Origin: a virus
Length of the DNA: 48,720 nt
Reading direction: 5' to 3' (one strand)
Virus record (IMG/VR): IMGVR_UViG_3300044491_002661
Span: 1-48,720 of that record
Under the pieces are notes generated by a model, which made no database searches, was not told where the DNA came from, and saw only the letters and a list, made by a program, of their open reading frames with translations. Position numbers and translations under genes: made by a program. Below, piece after piece: positions 1 through 9,300 of the stretch (positions within the stretch are counted from its first letter, which is position 1; each line of letters opens with the position of its first letter).

Positions 1-1633
1 CACTAGTGGTACAGTTAACCTTTATCAAAATCCAGAAAATATCCAAGACGAAGTAAACAACTTGTTGGTAGCTGGCGCAGGCATTACACTCACATACAAT
101 GATACAGCAAATACTCTTACCATTGATAACAGCGAAGCCGCACCATCCTTTACTGGATTAACCGACACGCCTTCTAGCTATACAAGTTTTGCTGGAAATT
201 TTGTAAAAGTCAACAGTGGAGCAACTGGCTTAGGATTTGCTACAGCTGACACAGATGACATCAGTGAAGGTACAAACAAATACTATACAGATGCTAGAGT
301 AGATACACATTTAAATCAAAGTACTGCTAGTGCAAGCGAATACCTAAAATGGAACGGCAGTGACTATGAATGGGCAACAGTGCCGCCCGGATACACAGAC
401 AGTGATGTAAATACATTCTTAGCTGGCGGTACAGCAGGTAATATTGTTACAACAGGTTACATTGCAGGACCCGCTACACTTACAATTGATCCGGCTGGTA
501 TTGGAGATAATACAGGCACAGTTGTGATTGCGGGTAACTTACAAGTGGACGGCACACAGACCACTATAAATAGTACCGAACTAGCTGTAGATGACCTTAA
601 TATTACTATAGCTAGTGGTGCAGTCAATGCAGCCGCGGCTAACAGCGCAGGCATCACAGTTGATGGCGCAAGTGCCACACTCACATATACCAATGCAGAT
701 GATCGATGGAACCTTAATAAAGATCTAAACGTTTCTACAGTACACGGAAACTTAACAGGTGATGTAACTGGCAATGTAACTGGTGATGTAACTGGTGATG
801 TAACAGGTGATGTAACAGGTGATGTAACTGGTGATGTAACAGGTACAGTGAGTGATATTAGCAATCACAATACTGATTCACTAAGTGAAGGTACAACAAA
901 TCTTTATTACACAGACGGCAGAGCTGATGCACGTATAGGATTAGCATCAATCAACAATTTGTCAGATGTTAGTACAACAGGAGTAAATTCTGGAGAAGTT
1001 TTGAAATGGAATGGTTCGTCCTGGGCACCAGCTGTAGACAGTACAGTAGCAACCCTTGGTGGTATTGGAAATGTTAATACCACAAGTGTTGCAAACAACG
1101 ATATACTCTATTACAATAACAGTGCCAATGAATGGCAAGTTGAAAGTTTATCTGTCCTATCTATAAACAATACATTCGCAGATATATTCACAGCTAGTGG
1201 CAGTACAGACGTTTTCACATTAAGCCAAGATCCCGGAAGTCGCAATGCAATACAAGTATTTGTAGACGGTGTACCCCAGTTGACCAACAACTACACAACA
1301 TCAGGTACAACACTTACATTAGGCGGCACGCCTACAGCAGGACAAATTGTTGAAGTTAAAGGATATGGAGTTGCAGCAGGTATTGGCACACCCAGTGATG
1401 GTACAGTAACAAATGCCAAACTAAATCTAGCATACACTAGTGATCAATATGTGGGTGATAATACAACTGTTGATTTTACTATTCCGTTAGGGCATAATGT
1501 AAACAGTGTACTAGTAATACTAGATGGTTTAATATTACCACCTGTCGATTACAGTATTAGTGGAACAACACTAACTTTTACTAGTGCACCACTAACAAGT
1601 CAAAGTATAGATATAAGGTACATGCCAGTATGA
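1..1633 (+). CDS. Tail-fibre-like structural protein (5' end outside the window)
   Basis: The frame is already open at base 2 and reads through to TGA at 1631-1633, so the true start lies upstream; the TTG at 62 is only an internal codon. The product is a Gly/Thr/Asn/Ser-rich fibrous protein with motifs common in marine T4-like phage fibres: 'YYTDARVD' units, a 'GDNTGTVVIAGNLQVDG' block, and a run of seven Gly-Asp/Asn-Val-Thr tetrapeptides. It ends in a compact beta-rich domain finishing RYMPV. It shares a stretch with the protein at 10240 (bases about 393-560 against 10480-10647). By family it should be part of the distal tail-fibre or baseplate adhesion apparatus. Which fibre it is cannot be told. 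The stop overlaps the next start (ATGA). Confidence 0.75.
   Translation, partial: TSGTVNLYQNPENIQDEVNNLLVAGAGITLTYNDTANTLTIDNSEAAPSFTGLTDTPSSYTSFAGNFVKVNSGATGLGFATADTDDISEGTNKYYTDARVDTHLNQSTASASEYLKWNGSDYEWATVPPGYTDSDVNTFLAGGTAGNIVTTGYIAGPATLTIDPAGIGDNTGTVVIAGNLQVDGTQTTINSTELAVDDLNITIASGAVNAAAANSAGITVDGASATLTYTNADDRWNLNKDLNVSTVHGNLTGDVTGNVTGDVTGDVTGDVTGDVTGDVTGTVSDISNHNTDSLSEGTTNLYYTDGRADARIGLASINNLSDVSTTGVNSGEVLKWNGSSWAPAVDSTVATLGGIGNVNTTSVANNDILYYNNSANEWQVESLSVLSINNTFADIFTASGSTDVFTLSQDPGSRNAIQVFVDGVPQLTNNYTTSGTTLTLGGTPTAGQIVEVKGYGVAAGIGTPSDGTVTNAKLNLAYTSDQYVGDNTTVDFTIPLGHNVNSVLVILDGLILPPVDYSISGTTLTFTSAPLTSQSIDIRYMPV
758..841 (+). repeat. 12-bp tandem repeat, seven units, coding GDVT/GNVT
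   Basis: Seven consecutive 12-base units of the form ggtgatgtaac(t/a), the second reading ggcaatgtaact, encode a Gly-Asp-Val-Thr array inside the first fibre gene. The unit is a multiple of three, so copy changes would alter fibre length without a frameshift. Confidence 0.9.
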
Positions 1634-1640
1634 GTAGAGT
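1615..1640 (+). repeat. Direct repeat, copy 1 (gene junction)
   Basis: Twenty-six bases spanning the end of the first fibre gene (RYMPV stop) and the overlapping start (MSRV) of the next gene. They recur at 6265-6290 with one mismatch. See the findings for the cassette-insertion interpretation. Confidence 0.85.
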
Positions 1641-2508
1641 AAGAAATTTAATAGATTTTAATCATCGTGTAATGGACATGGACGGCGATGCAACTGATAA
1701 TATTACCATTGATAGTATCGATGTTGATACTATTACAGCAGATACTGTTGCATTATCTAGTGCTGGCACGCCAACTCTCGCAAGTGACTCTGATATTAAG
1801 TTAACTGCATCTACAGGCGTAAATAATAGAGTTGAAATTACACAAAGTAGTTTGAAACTGGCTAGTTTTACAACTGCACAAATTGCACTTAAAACAGGCG
1901 CAGATGGTGATTTAGTTTACGATAGAGATTTACATAAAATACAAGCATATGCTAATAGTGCTTGGACTGATTTAAATTCAGATCCTGGTCTTACTGGTAT
2001 TACTGACAATGCTACAGGATCTGTGCTTACACTCGGTGATTCCTTAATTTCTTCAGTAGTTCCTGTACAACTAGGAAATTTAACAATTACAGGTGAGGTT
2101 TCGATATTAAACACAATGAATATTGTAGAAACTATTGAACAGGTAGATATAGATACCAGTACTAGTGCTACAATTAATTTCGATTTCAAGACCAGCGCAG
2201 TGAAATTATTAAGCATTGATCAAACAGCCAACAGAACAATTAATTTTAGAGCCAGCAGTAGTGCTAGTTTAGATAGTATCATGAGCGTTGGAGAAAGCAT
2301 GACATGCGCAATATTAGCAACACAAGGTGCTACTCCTTATTATCTAAACTCTTATCAAATTGATAGCAGTGGAATTACTGTAAAATGGAGTGGAGGAGAG
2401 GCTCCGACAGCAGGTAATGCTAGTAGCACAGATCTATATAGCTTTACAGTTATTAAAACAGCTTCAGCAACATTTACAGTGTTAGGTAGCTTGACACAGT
2501 ATACATGA
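1630..2508 (+). CDS. Tail-fibre-like structural protein, 292 aa
   Basis: The ATG overlaps the upstream stop (ATGA), indicating translational coupling. The N-terminal part is a low-complexity beta-rich segment. The C-terminal ~80 residues carry a domain of the kind often found at the ends of marine phage fibre proteins ('MTCAILATQGATPYY', 'VKWSGGEAP', ending in an ITKxAxxTFTVLGS-type strand). No catalytic motif is seen. The role is inferred as a fibre or baseplate accessory protein from composition and neighbourhood only. The next gene starts 10 bases downstream with a gagg Shine-Dalgarno. Confidence 0.65.
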   Translation: MSRVRNLIDFNHRVMDMDGDATDNITIDSIDVDTITADTVALSSAGTPTLASDSDIKLTASTGVNNRVEITQSSLKLASFTTAQIALKTGADGDLVYDRDLHKIQAYANSAWTDLNSDPGLTGITDNATGSVLTLGDSLISSVVPVQLGNLTITGEVSILNTMNIVETIEQVDIDTSTSATINFDFKTSAVKLLSIDQTANRTINFRASSSASLDSIMSVGESMTCAILATQGATPYYLNSYQIDSSGITVKWSGGEAPTAGNASSTDLYSFTVIKTASATFTVLGSLTQYT

Positions 2509-2518
2509 GGAATAGAAT

Positions 2519-5500
2519 ATGCCATTATTAAGTACCTTAGGCGCAGGTAGTGCAAGAGGGTTCGGAGGAATTATCGCGGCAGGCGGAACTCCTTGGACGT
2601 TTAATCAAGCAAAATTTGTCCCCGGAACAGGCACAAACGGACAGTACAACCACTCTGATCCTCAACATTCTACAAGAGGTGTTGTATTTAATGAGGATGG
2701 CACCGAAATGGTTGTTCTTACAACCAAACCCAACGGATTTAATTATAATATATACCTCGAATCTTATGCGTTAGGAACTCCGTATGTAGTAACCTCTGCC
2801 ACACGGACATATCAACTAACAGTTGCAACGAACACAGGCTTCAAGTTTGGGCCTCTTCGTGTAAATAACGATGGAACACGGTTTTATTACGGTCAAACTT
2901 CAGGGGCCACGCTTCCGCTTCAGGTGGAGTTATCAACTAGTTGGGATCTAAGCAGTTTCGTTTCGGAAACTAACGGTGATAGTCAGCTTCAGAATATCTC
3001 TTCATATTTCTTGTTCAACGGAGCGGGCACTATTCTATATATGTTCGAGAGTACTGGCACCAATATCAAAGTATTTAATCTAAGTACGGCGTGGGATATC
3101 GCCGCCGTGACGCCCGGCACGGACATCACAAGTATTTCTGGGCAGGGTTTTGGCGGTGTTACCGAAACGGGGTTTAGCCACGATGGTAGTGTTTTATATA
3201 TCAAAGACAGTTCTCTTGTTTTCACTGCCGTAGATGTAACAACTCCATTTGACTTAACAACAATAAACTGGAGCTCTAAAACATCTAACGCAAATTACGG
3301 AACAAACATTAATACTTACTCTTCCAGAAATTCGAAACTGCCCAGCAGTTATTTCTGTGTGGCTTCAACTGCGACCACTACACGAATAATTGGCTCTAGC
3401 GTGGGTCTTACCTCCGCTATATCTAATTCTGGGCCAAGTGCAGCGGACGTTGTTAATTTCGATATTGAAGTACCGTCAAATGTGTATAATCCCCCTACGT
3501 CACTAACAGGCAACCAAACCGGAAATCCTTGGTACAGCAATCTATGGACTAATTTTAGTGTTCAATTCAATTCTGATGGAAGTAACTTGGTGATCGGGCG
3601 TCATTATAACGCCGGCAGTGAGTATTTTCAATTTTATGACGAGTCTTTAAGCACAAACTATGATATTAGCTCTAGCGGCTACACTACCAGTTACAGTTCC
3701 ATGTCAGGAGGAGCACTCACGAATAATATTCGTGCTCTCTCTTTTCGTTTTACGGAAGACGGGACTAAATCTATATTCATGGGGGGGCCTACAACTAACT
3801 ATGTGTTTTCGTATTCTACGCCATTCGACCCCTCGACCCGTACTGCAAGCACTTTTTTTGAACTTAATGGGGGGAGTACCTCCGATGAGTTAAGATTTTC
3901 TCCTTTTTACTATGCTACAGGTGCGATGTTTAATGACACACAGGATGAACTAACCTTTGCTGTGTCAAATCCGGGTATGCGATCAAACTTATCCGACTTT
4001 TCCCATAGTCTGAGTCCAGGCCTTTACACTGTTCCATTAGGAACACCTGGGGATATTACCACGGCAGATACTTCTGGCATAGGAGTGCTTGGGACCAGTG
4101 TCAGTGGTAATCAAATTAATCCATTTGATAACCACAGCTTAGAGTTCAACAGTACAGGCAGCAACTTCACTACCTTCACCGATAACTATGGATATACTTT
4201 TGATGTAGGACTTAACTACGGCGTAGGATCTGTTAGCAAATCTTTCGCTTTGCCATATTTACCTAGCTATGGAAGTCAAACTCAGTTACTTACGGATAAA
4301 GTAAGAAGCTCTTCCTTTAACGATGACGGAACCGTAGCGTACTTTTTGGATATAGATAAGAAATGCATCCAATTTTTTGATTTAACTACACCTTATGATA
4401 TTACTGACGTAGGTAATAATCTCCCGCAGAGCGGACTGCCTGATAATATGTGGTGGCGCAATGATGGTGGAAACAGTGATATTGATTCTTTCACAATGAA
4501 CCCTTCGGGAACCAAGATATACCGATTGAGATTTAACTTCGTAGAGGAATACCCCCTATCGACTGCATGGGATTTAAGCACAAGCTCCGCCACAAAGTCG
4601 GCTACACTGACCGTCGCTTCCCAAACTTTCGCAAACCCGGGTGGTGACATTGCTTGGGGCGATAGTGGTAATTATTTTTATAGAATAATTCGCTCCACTA
4701 CCGCAGGTATTTTCGAACGGTACGCGGCTTCAACTCCGTATGATCTAGGGTCGTGTGGATCGACTCCTGATAAATCTTTCACTTTTGGGTCATTGAGTGT
4801 CGGTTATATTACTTCTCAGAATAGGATGTTCTTTAAGCCGGATGGAACGTCTGTTTTCATGTATGCGGTAAGTTTCAACACCAACGAGGAGTTTATTCTT
4901 CAATGGGATATGAGTACTGCTTGGGATCCAACCACAATTGCAAGTACAACAACGCCTGACGCCTCAGTGACCTTGAGTTTGGTCAACGATGATTACGCCG
5001 CAGGAATCCATTTTAAATCAGATGGGTCAGAACTCTTTGTCGCGCAGCAATTGAGATGGTATAAGTTTAATCTAGGCACGAACTGGGATCTTAGCACGGT
5101 TGATCAAAATAGTGCTAATGTAGAAACTTACTCAACATATGCGTTACCTATAAATAGCAGTAACGGGATTAATGGTCTGTACGTTAGCCCAGATGAGACC
5201 AAGTTGTTTATTGGTACAACACAAGACTTACTTATAAAAACAGATTTTGGTTCCGCTCTAGACTTCAAAACTCTCTCGCATGATGGCGGTCCATATTGTT
5301 GGTACTTCTCCGACCCACAAAATGTGGGAGGAGTTGCTAAATGGATTGGAAGTACCAACAACGAGTTTAGATGGAAACCCGATGGCACATCCATATACAT
5401 TTATTCTATCTCCACATCAGCGACGACAGTTCCAGTTAGTTACATACAAGATGGTACGGGTAGTGATCCGGTTATAAGCCAGTTTAATCTTTCCACAGCG

Positions 5501-6256
5501 TGGGATCTTACCACTGCGACTTATGCGGGGGGTGCCCCGCTAAATAATAGTCTTTCTGGCTTTAACGTGTATTCGTTCGATATAAGTTCAAACGGAGAAT
5601 ATGTTATTTTATGTAATGAAGGTCTTTACATGGGAACTATGAGTACACCGTGGGACATTACAACATTGAGTACTGTAACAGAGCAACTCGTGGGCGGTTT
5701 GGGATGGGATGATAGAAGATTTGGAGCTGACGAGCCTGCCGCGGTGCGTTGGCACCCGAATGACGGCTCTGCGATATACACCAAACAAAAGGGTTTGAGT
5801 AACCGAATGGTTATACAGAAAATGACGCTCACCACCCCTTATGATCCAACAACGGCTGTTGCTGCTGTCGAAGGGACAGCGAAGTTTCAAGAGATATTGC
5901 CGACTAACTCTATCTGGGGAAACTGGCCCGGGACCAATACATACCCTTATTACTCGTGTTTTCAGTTTCAAGACAGCGGAAACTATATGTATTTCCTAGA
6001 GACACCTGTAGATGATACAGGTGAAGACACAGACTACGATATAAACATACGTGCGTTTAGTTTGTCTACGCCTTACGATGTTACGACAGCCACAGAAATG
6101 CCTAACTTTCAAATTTCGTTTAACGACTCTCCTCCTGGGTCAAACAATTTTACTAACTCTCAAGCCGCAGGAAGCGTTGGTTACTTCGACTGGCATCCAG
6201 ACGGGAAGAAATTTATTGTTACTAGTGGCTTCCTTATTGGGGAGTATAAAGTCTAA
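2519..6256 (+). CDS. Large beta-propeller-like tail/adhesin protein, 1245 aa
   Basis: The N-terminus (MPLLSTLGAGSARGFG) is a leader I recognise from fibre-associated proteins of marine phages. The rest is a long series of imperfect repeats. Each has an 'F.xDGT' strand ('FNEDGTEM', 'FSHDGSVLY', 'FKPDGTSVF', 'WKPDGTSIY', 'WHPDGKKF') and a 'LSTAWDL(T/S)' or 'TPYDxTT' strand, the pattern of WD40/NHL-like beta-propeller blades. About 18 or more such units fill the protein, enough for more than one propeller. A receptor-binding role is an inference from position. Codon use differs from the neighbours: many tcc, tcg, gcc and cgg codons, against the agt/aca bias of the flanking fibre genes. This suggests separate acquisition. 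The block containing it is flanked by the 1615/6265 direct repeat. Confidence 0.65.
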   Translation: MPLLSTLGAGSARGFGGIIAAGGTPWTFNQAKFVPGTGTNGQYNHSDPQHSTRGVVFNEDGTEMVVLTTKPNGFNYNIYLESYALGTPYVVTSATRTYQLTVATNTGFKFGPLRVNNDGTRFYYGQTSGATLPLQVELSTSWDLSSFVSETNGDSQLQNISSYFLFNGAGTILYMFESTGTNIKVFNLSTAWDIAAVTPGTDITSISGQGFGGVTETGFSHDGSVLYIKDSSLVFTAVDVTTPFDLTTINWSSKTSNANYGTNINTYSSRNSKLPSSYFCVASTATTTRIIGSSVGLTSAISNSGPSAADVVNFDIEVPSNVYNPPTSLTGNQTGNPWYSNLWTNFSVQFNSDGSNLVIGRHYNAGSEYFQFYDESLSTNYDISSSGYTTSYSSMSGGALTNNIRALSFRFTEDGTKSIFMGGPTTNYVFSYSTPFDPSTRTASTFFELNGGSTSDELRFSPFYYATGAMFNDTQDELTFAVSNPGMRSNLSDFSHSLSPGLYTVPLGTPGDITTADTSGIGVLGTSVSGNQINPFDNHSLEFNSTGSNFTTFTDNYGYTFDVGLNYGVGSVSKSFALPYLPSYGSQTQLLTDKVRSSSFNDDGTVAYFLDIDKKCIQFFDLTTPYDITDVGNNLPQSGLPDNMWWRNDGGNSDIDSFTMNPSGTKIYRLRFNFVEEYPLSTAWDLSTSSATKSATLTVASQTFANPGGDIAWGDSGNYFYRIIRSTTAGIFERYAASTPYDLGSCGSTPDKSFTFGSLSVGYITSQNRMFFKPDGTSVFMYAVSFNTNEEFILQWDMSTAWDPTTIASTTTPDASVTLSLVNDDYAAGIHFKSDGSELFVAQQLRWYKFNLGTNWDLSTVDQNSANVETYSTYALPINSSNGINGLYVSPDETKLFIGTTQDLLIKTDFGSALDFKTLSHDGGPYCWYFSDPQNVGGVAKWIGSTNNEFRWKPDGTSIYIYSISTSATTVPVSYIQDGTGSDPVISQFNLSTAWDLTTATYAGGAPLNNSLSGFNVYSFDISSNGEYVILCNEGLYMGTMSTPWDITTLSTVTEQLVGGLGWDDRRFGADEPAAVRWHPNDGSAIYTKQKGLSNRMVIQKMTLTTPYDPTTAVAAVEGTAKFQEILPTNSIWGNWPGTNTYPYYSCFQFQDSGNYMYFLETPVDDTGEDTDYDINIRAFSLSTPYDVTTATEMPNFQISFNDSPPGSNNFTNSQAAGSVGYFDWHPDGKKFIVTSGFLIGEYKV

Positions 6257-6264
6257 TGTACGTT

Positions 6265-6290
6265 AAGGTACATGCCAATATGAGTAGAGT
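6265..6290 (+). repeat. Direct repeat, copy 2 (remnant gene junction)
   Basis: Twenty-five of 26 bases match 1615-1640. In frame it reads as the last residues of a fibre gene (RYMPI stop) overlapped by MSRV and then an immediate TAA stop. It is therefore a dead remnant of a gene junction lying after the stop of the 1245-residue protein. Confidence 0.85.
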
Positions 6291-6315
6291 TTAAATTAAT
6301 TGAAATATCTTAGAT

Positions 6316-6323
6316 AATAAATA
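6316..6323 (+). promoter_or_regulatory. T4-late-like promoter box (AATAAATA)
   Basis: AATAAATAC lies 26 bases before the ATG at 6350. It matches the T4 late consensus TATAAATA and leaves room for a leader containing an 'aagg' ribosome site. Confidence 0.55.
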
Positions 6324-6349
6324 CATACAACTAACACAAGGTTATATGT

Positions 6350-9300
6350 ATGGCAATTAATAAAATACCAGGCGAAGCAATTGAAGACAATGCAATTACA
6401 AGTGACAGTATTGCCGCCAACAGCATACCTATTGAAAATCTCAGTAATGTAAATCTTAGTATTGCTCCGGAAACTTTAACAATCGATGTTGCTGCACCAG
6501 CAGCTGGACAAGACACACAGTGGCTTTGGAACTGGCTTACGAGCAGTTTGCCTTACGCAAGACGTGCAATTACTAATAGTAATGAATTAAATGTACCATT
6601 ATACAAACAAGGCACTTACACAGTAAATAACTTTGCCAAAACTCAATATGGCAGTATGACCCAAGCACACACAATACATTTAAAATGGATAGACGGAGCC
6701 GGCACACAAAATAATATCAGTTGGGTAACAGATCAAGGTACGTTCACTGACAGTCATCCAGATATAAATGGCGGAGCAGATACTACAGTACAGCGGTTAA
6801 GTATCAGTGTACCCAGTACAATTACACCTCCGACACTAACTGCACCTTCAGTAACGTATAATGTTTCAAACGACGCTGCAGGTGCATATGCATTCAGTGG
6901 ACCTAGAGCTGGAAATAATCCCAATATAGGACCTTTACGCAGAGGCGGTACATATACATTTGATATTACAGCAACAGGACATCCATTTTATTTTACAACA
7001 GATAACGGTACTAATTTTAGTACAGGAACATACTTTGGAGAATATACAAACGGCGTAACAGGTAGCCGTACTGATAATGGTACTGTAACATTTACTGTTC
7101 CTAATAACGCACCAGATACGCTGTATTATCAATGTGGTATTCACAGTGCTATGCGTGGTGCAGTTACTATTAAAGACTTAGCAGTTGAAACCAACATCAA
7201 TGGTAACTATGTGGTATATGCACAGCATACACAAGAAGGGCACAAGACTCCTGTTGAGTTACGTCCTATCCCTAGTCTTGTTAACCAGATGTGTCTAGTA
7301 TATGATGCAAGTACCAATACATTTGTCCCCCAAGATTTGTCTACATATGTAGAAAATACGCCTAGCTTTGAAAATAAAATACGTGAAGTTGCAGGTACAG
7401 CACAATTAGTTGTCGAAGATGGAACTACAGTTATTACTAGTGTTAATGTGTATGATGATAGTACATACTTGCCTCTCACAGACAACAACGCAGGTGATCA
7501 GGCGTTTGCCACAGATACCAACATACTTTATATCTGGGATGGCAGTGCATGGCAACAAGCAGGTACAACAAATACAGACGATCTAACTGAAGGCAGTACC
7601 AATGTATTTTATACAGATGCTAGAGTAGATGCAAGAATATCTAATAATTTTGTATTGCCAACAGGAACTACTGCACAGCGACCAAGCACACCAACTGTTG
7701 GCATGTTGAGATACAATACAGATACTGCAACTGTCGAAAAATATACCAGTACAAGTTGGTACAGTCTCAACACATTCCCTACAATAACCGATATAAGCTA
7801 TGCAAGCGGAGCAGATGCTACAGAACCGTTGGGTGGAGAGCTTGTCACTGTTACTGGTACTAATTTTGTAATTGGTAGTACACTGTTGTTGGACAATGTG
7901 TCTATTTCTTATAGTGTTGTAAGTGACACACAAATTACATTTACTGCTCCCGCAAAAACCGCAGGTGATTATGACTTAGTTTTAGTTAGTCCACAAGGCG
8001 CCCAAGCAACAAGTCTAAATGCAATTAGTTATAACGGTGTACCAAATTGGACAACCACTGCGGGTAGCTTGGGGTCGTTCAACGAAGGTGACAGTGTAAG
8101 TATCTCTCTAGTAGCAAGTGAGCCTGACGCAGGCACAATTACATATACTATAGTGAGTGGTAGTTTACCAAGCGGTCTTAGTTTAAGTGGCAATATTATT
8201 TCAGGCACAGCACCCGCTGAATTATCTGACACAAGTTATCCTTTTACAATTAGAGCTACAGATAATGAAAATCAGTTCACTGATAGAAGTTTTTCCATTA
8301 CTACAATAGCGTCAGCAACTTATGCAGTAGCACCAAGTGGGGCCACAGCGTACACAGCAGATGTAACCGCTAGTGGTTCTAGTGCATATACATTCAGTAA
8401 TGCTACAGACAGAGATGGCGCTGTTTCAGGAGATAATGACAGTATTAATATTCTTGCAGGCGATACAATTACAATTACAAACAATGCAGGAAGCTCACAT
8501 CCTATATATTTCAAAACAGTTCAAGGAACAGGAACAGGAAACTTAGTAACAGGCGCTACAGGGCAAGGCGCTAGTGGCGGCTCGGATATTAGTTGGACAC
8601 CTACTGTACCCGGAACATACTATTATCAGTGTAGTAATCACAGTTCAATGAATGGAACAATTATTGTTGCGGCAGTTGAAGCCGCTGAAGGTAGTGCATT
8701 TACCTTTAATCTAACAACAACTAATGTTCCTGACAGTACCACACTTTATTGGACTATTGAAAATGTTACAACAGCAGATGTAGATTTTTCTTCTACTAGC
8801 GGTAGCTTTACAGTTACCAGTAACTCAGCTTCATTCACAGTTACTCCTATAGATGAAAGTAACGCAGAAGGAGGAGAACTGTTTTACGTTCGTGTGCGTA
8901 CTGTGAGTACCAGTGGATCAGTAGTAGCAGAGTCAGCACAAGTACAAGCAATTGAAGGTGGTATTAGTTCACTGACATACCTTGCTAGAACTGATAGCGG
9001 AGATAATTCAACTGCTACACTATCCCTTCCGAGCAATATTCAATCAGGCGATTTGTTAATCATTACTGAATATGGTCCAGATGTTACTACAGACATCAGT
9101 TGGGGCGGAAACTATGGAAGTCAAGGATTTACTAAACTTGCAGATGCAGAACACGCAGCCGTGGATCAGAGAATTTGGTATAAAATTGCTAGCGGAACTG
9201 AAAGCGGAGCAACCTGGTCTGGCCAAACAGGAAGCAACGAAATTGCTGCCTGTTGGCACTATAGAGCTAACGCACCAATTGTGAGTATCAGTGCCAAACA

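Noticed and set aside
62-64. TTG as the start of the first fibre gene
   Set aside because: The frame is open from base 2 with fibre-like residues before it, so the gene begins outside the window.
758-841. Short regular repeats resembling a CRISPR array
   Set aside because: Units are 12 bases, contiguous, without spacers, and encode GDVT in frame.
457-864. Minus-strand open frame rich in Ser-Pro-Val-Thr
   Set aside because: It is the antisense of the GDVT repeat array and fibre coding sequence; no ribosome site or promoter.
5609-5971. Minus-strand open frames inside the 1245-aa gene
   Set aside because: Shadow frames of a well-supported repeat protein, without start signals.
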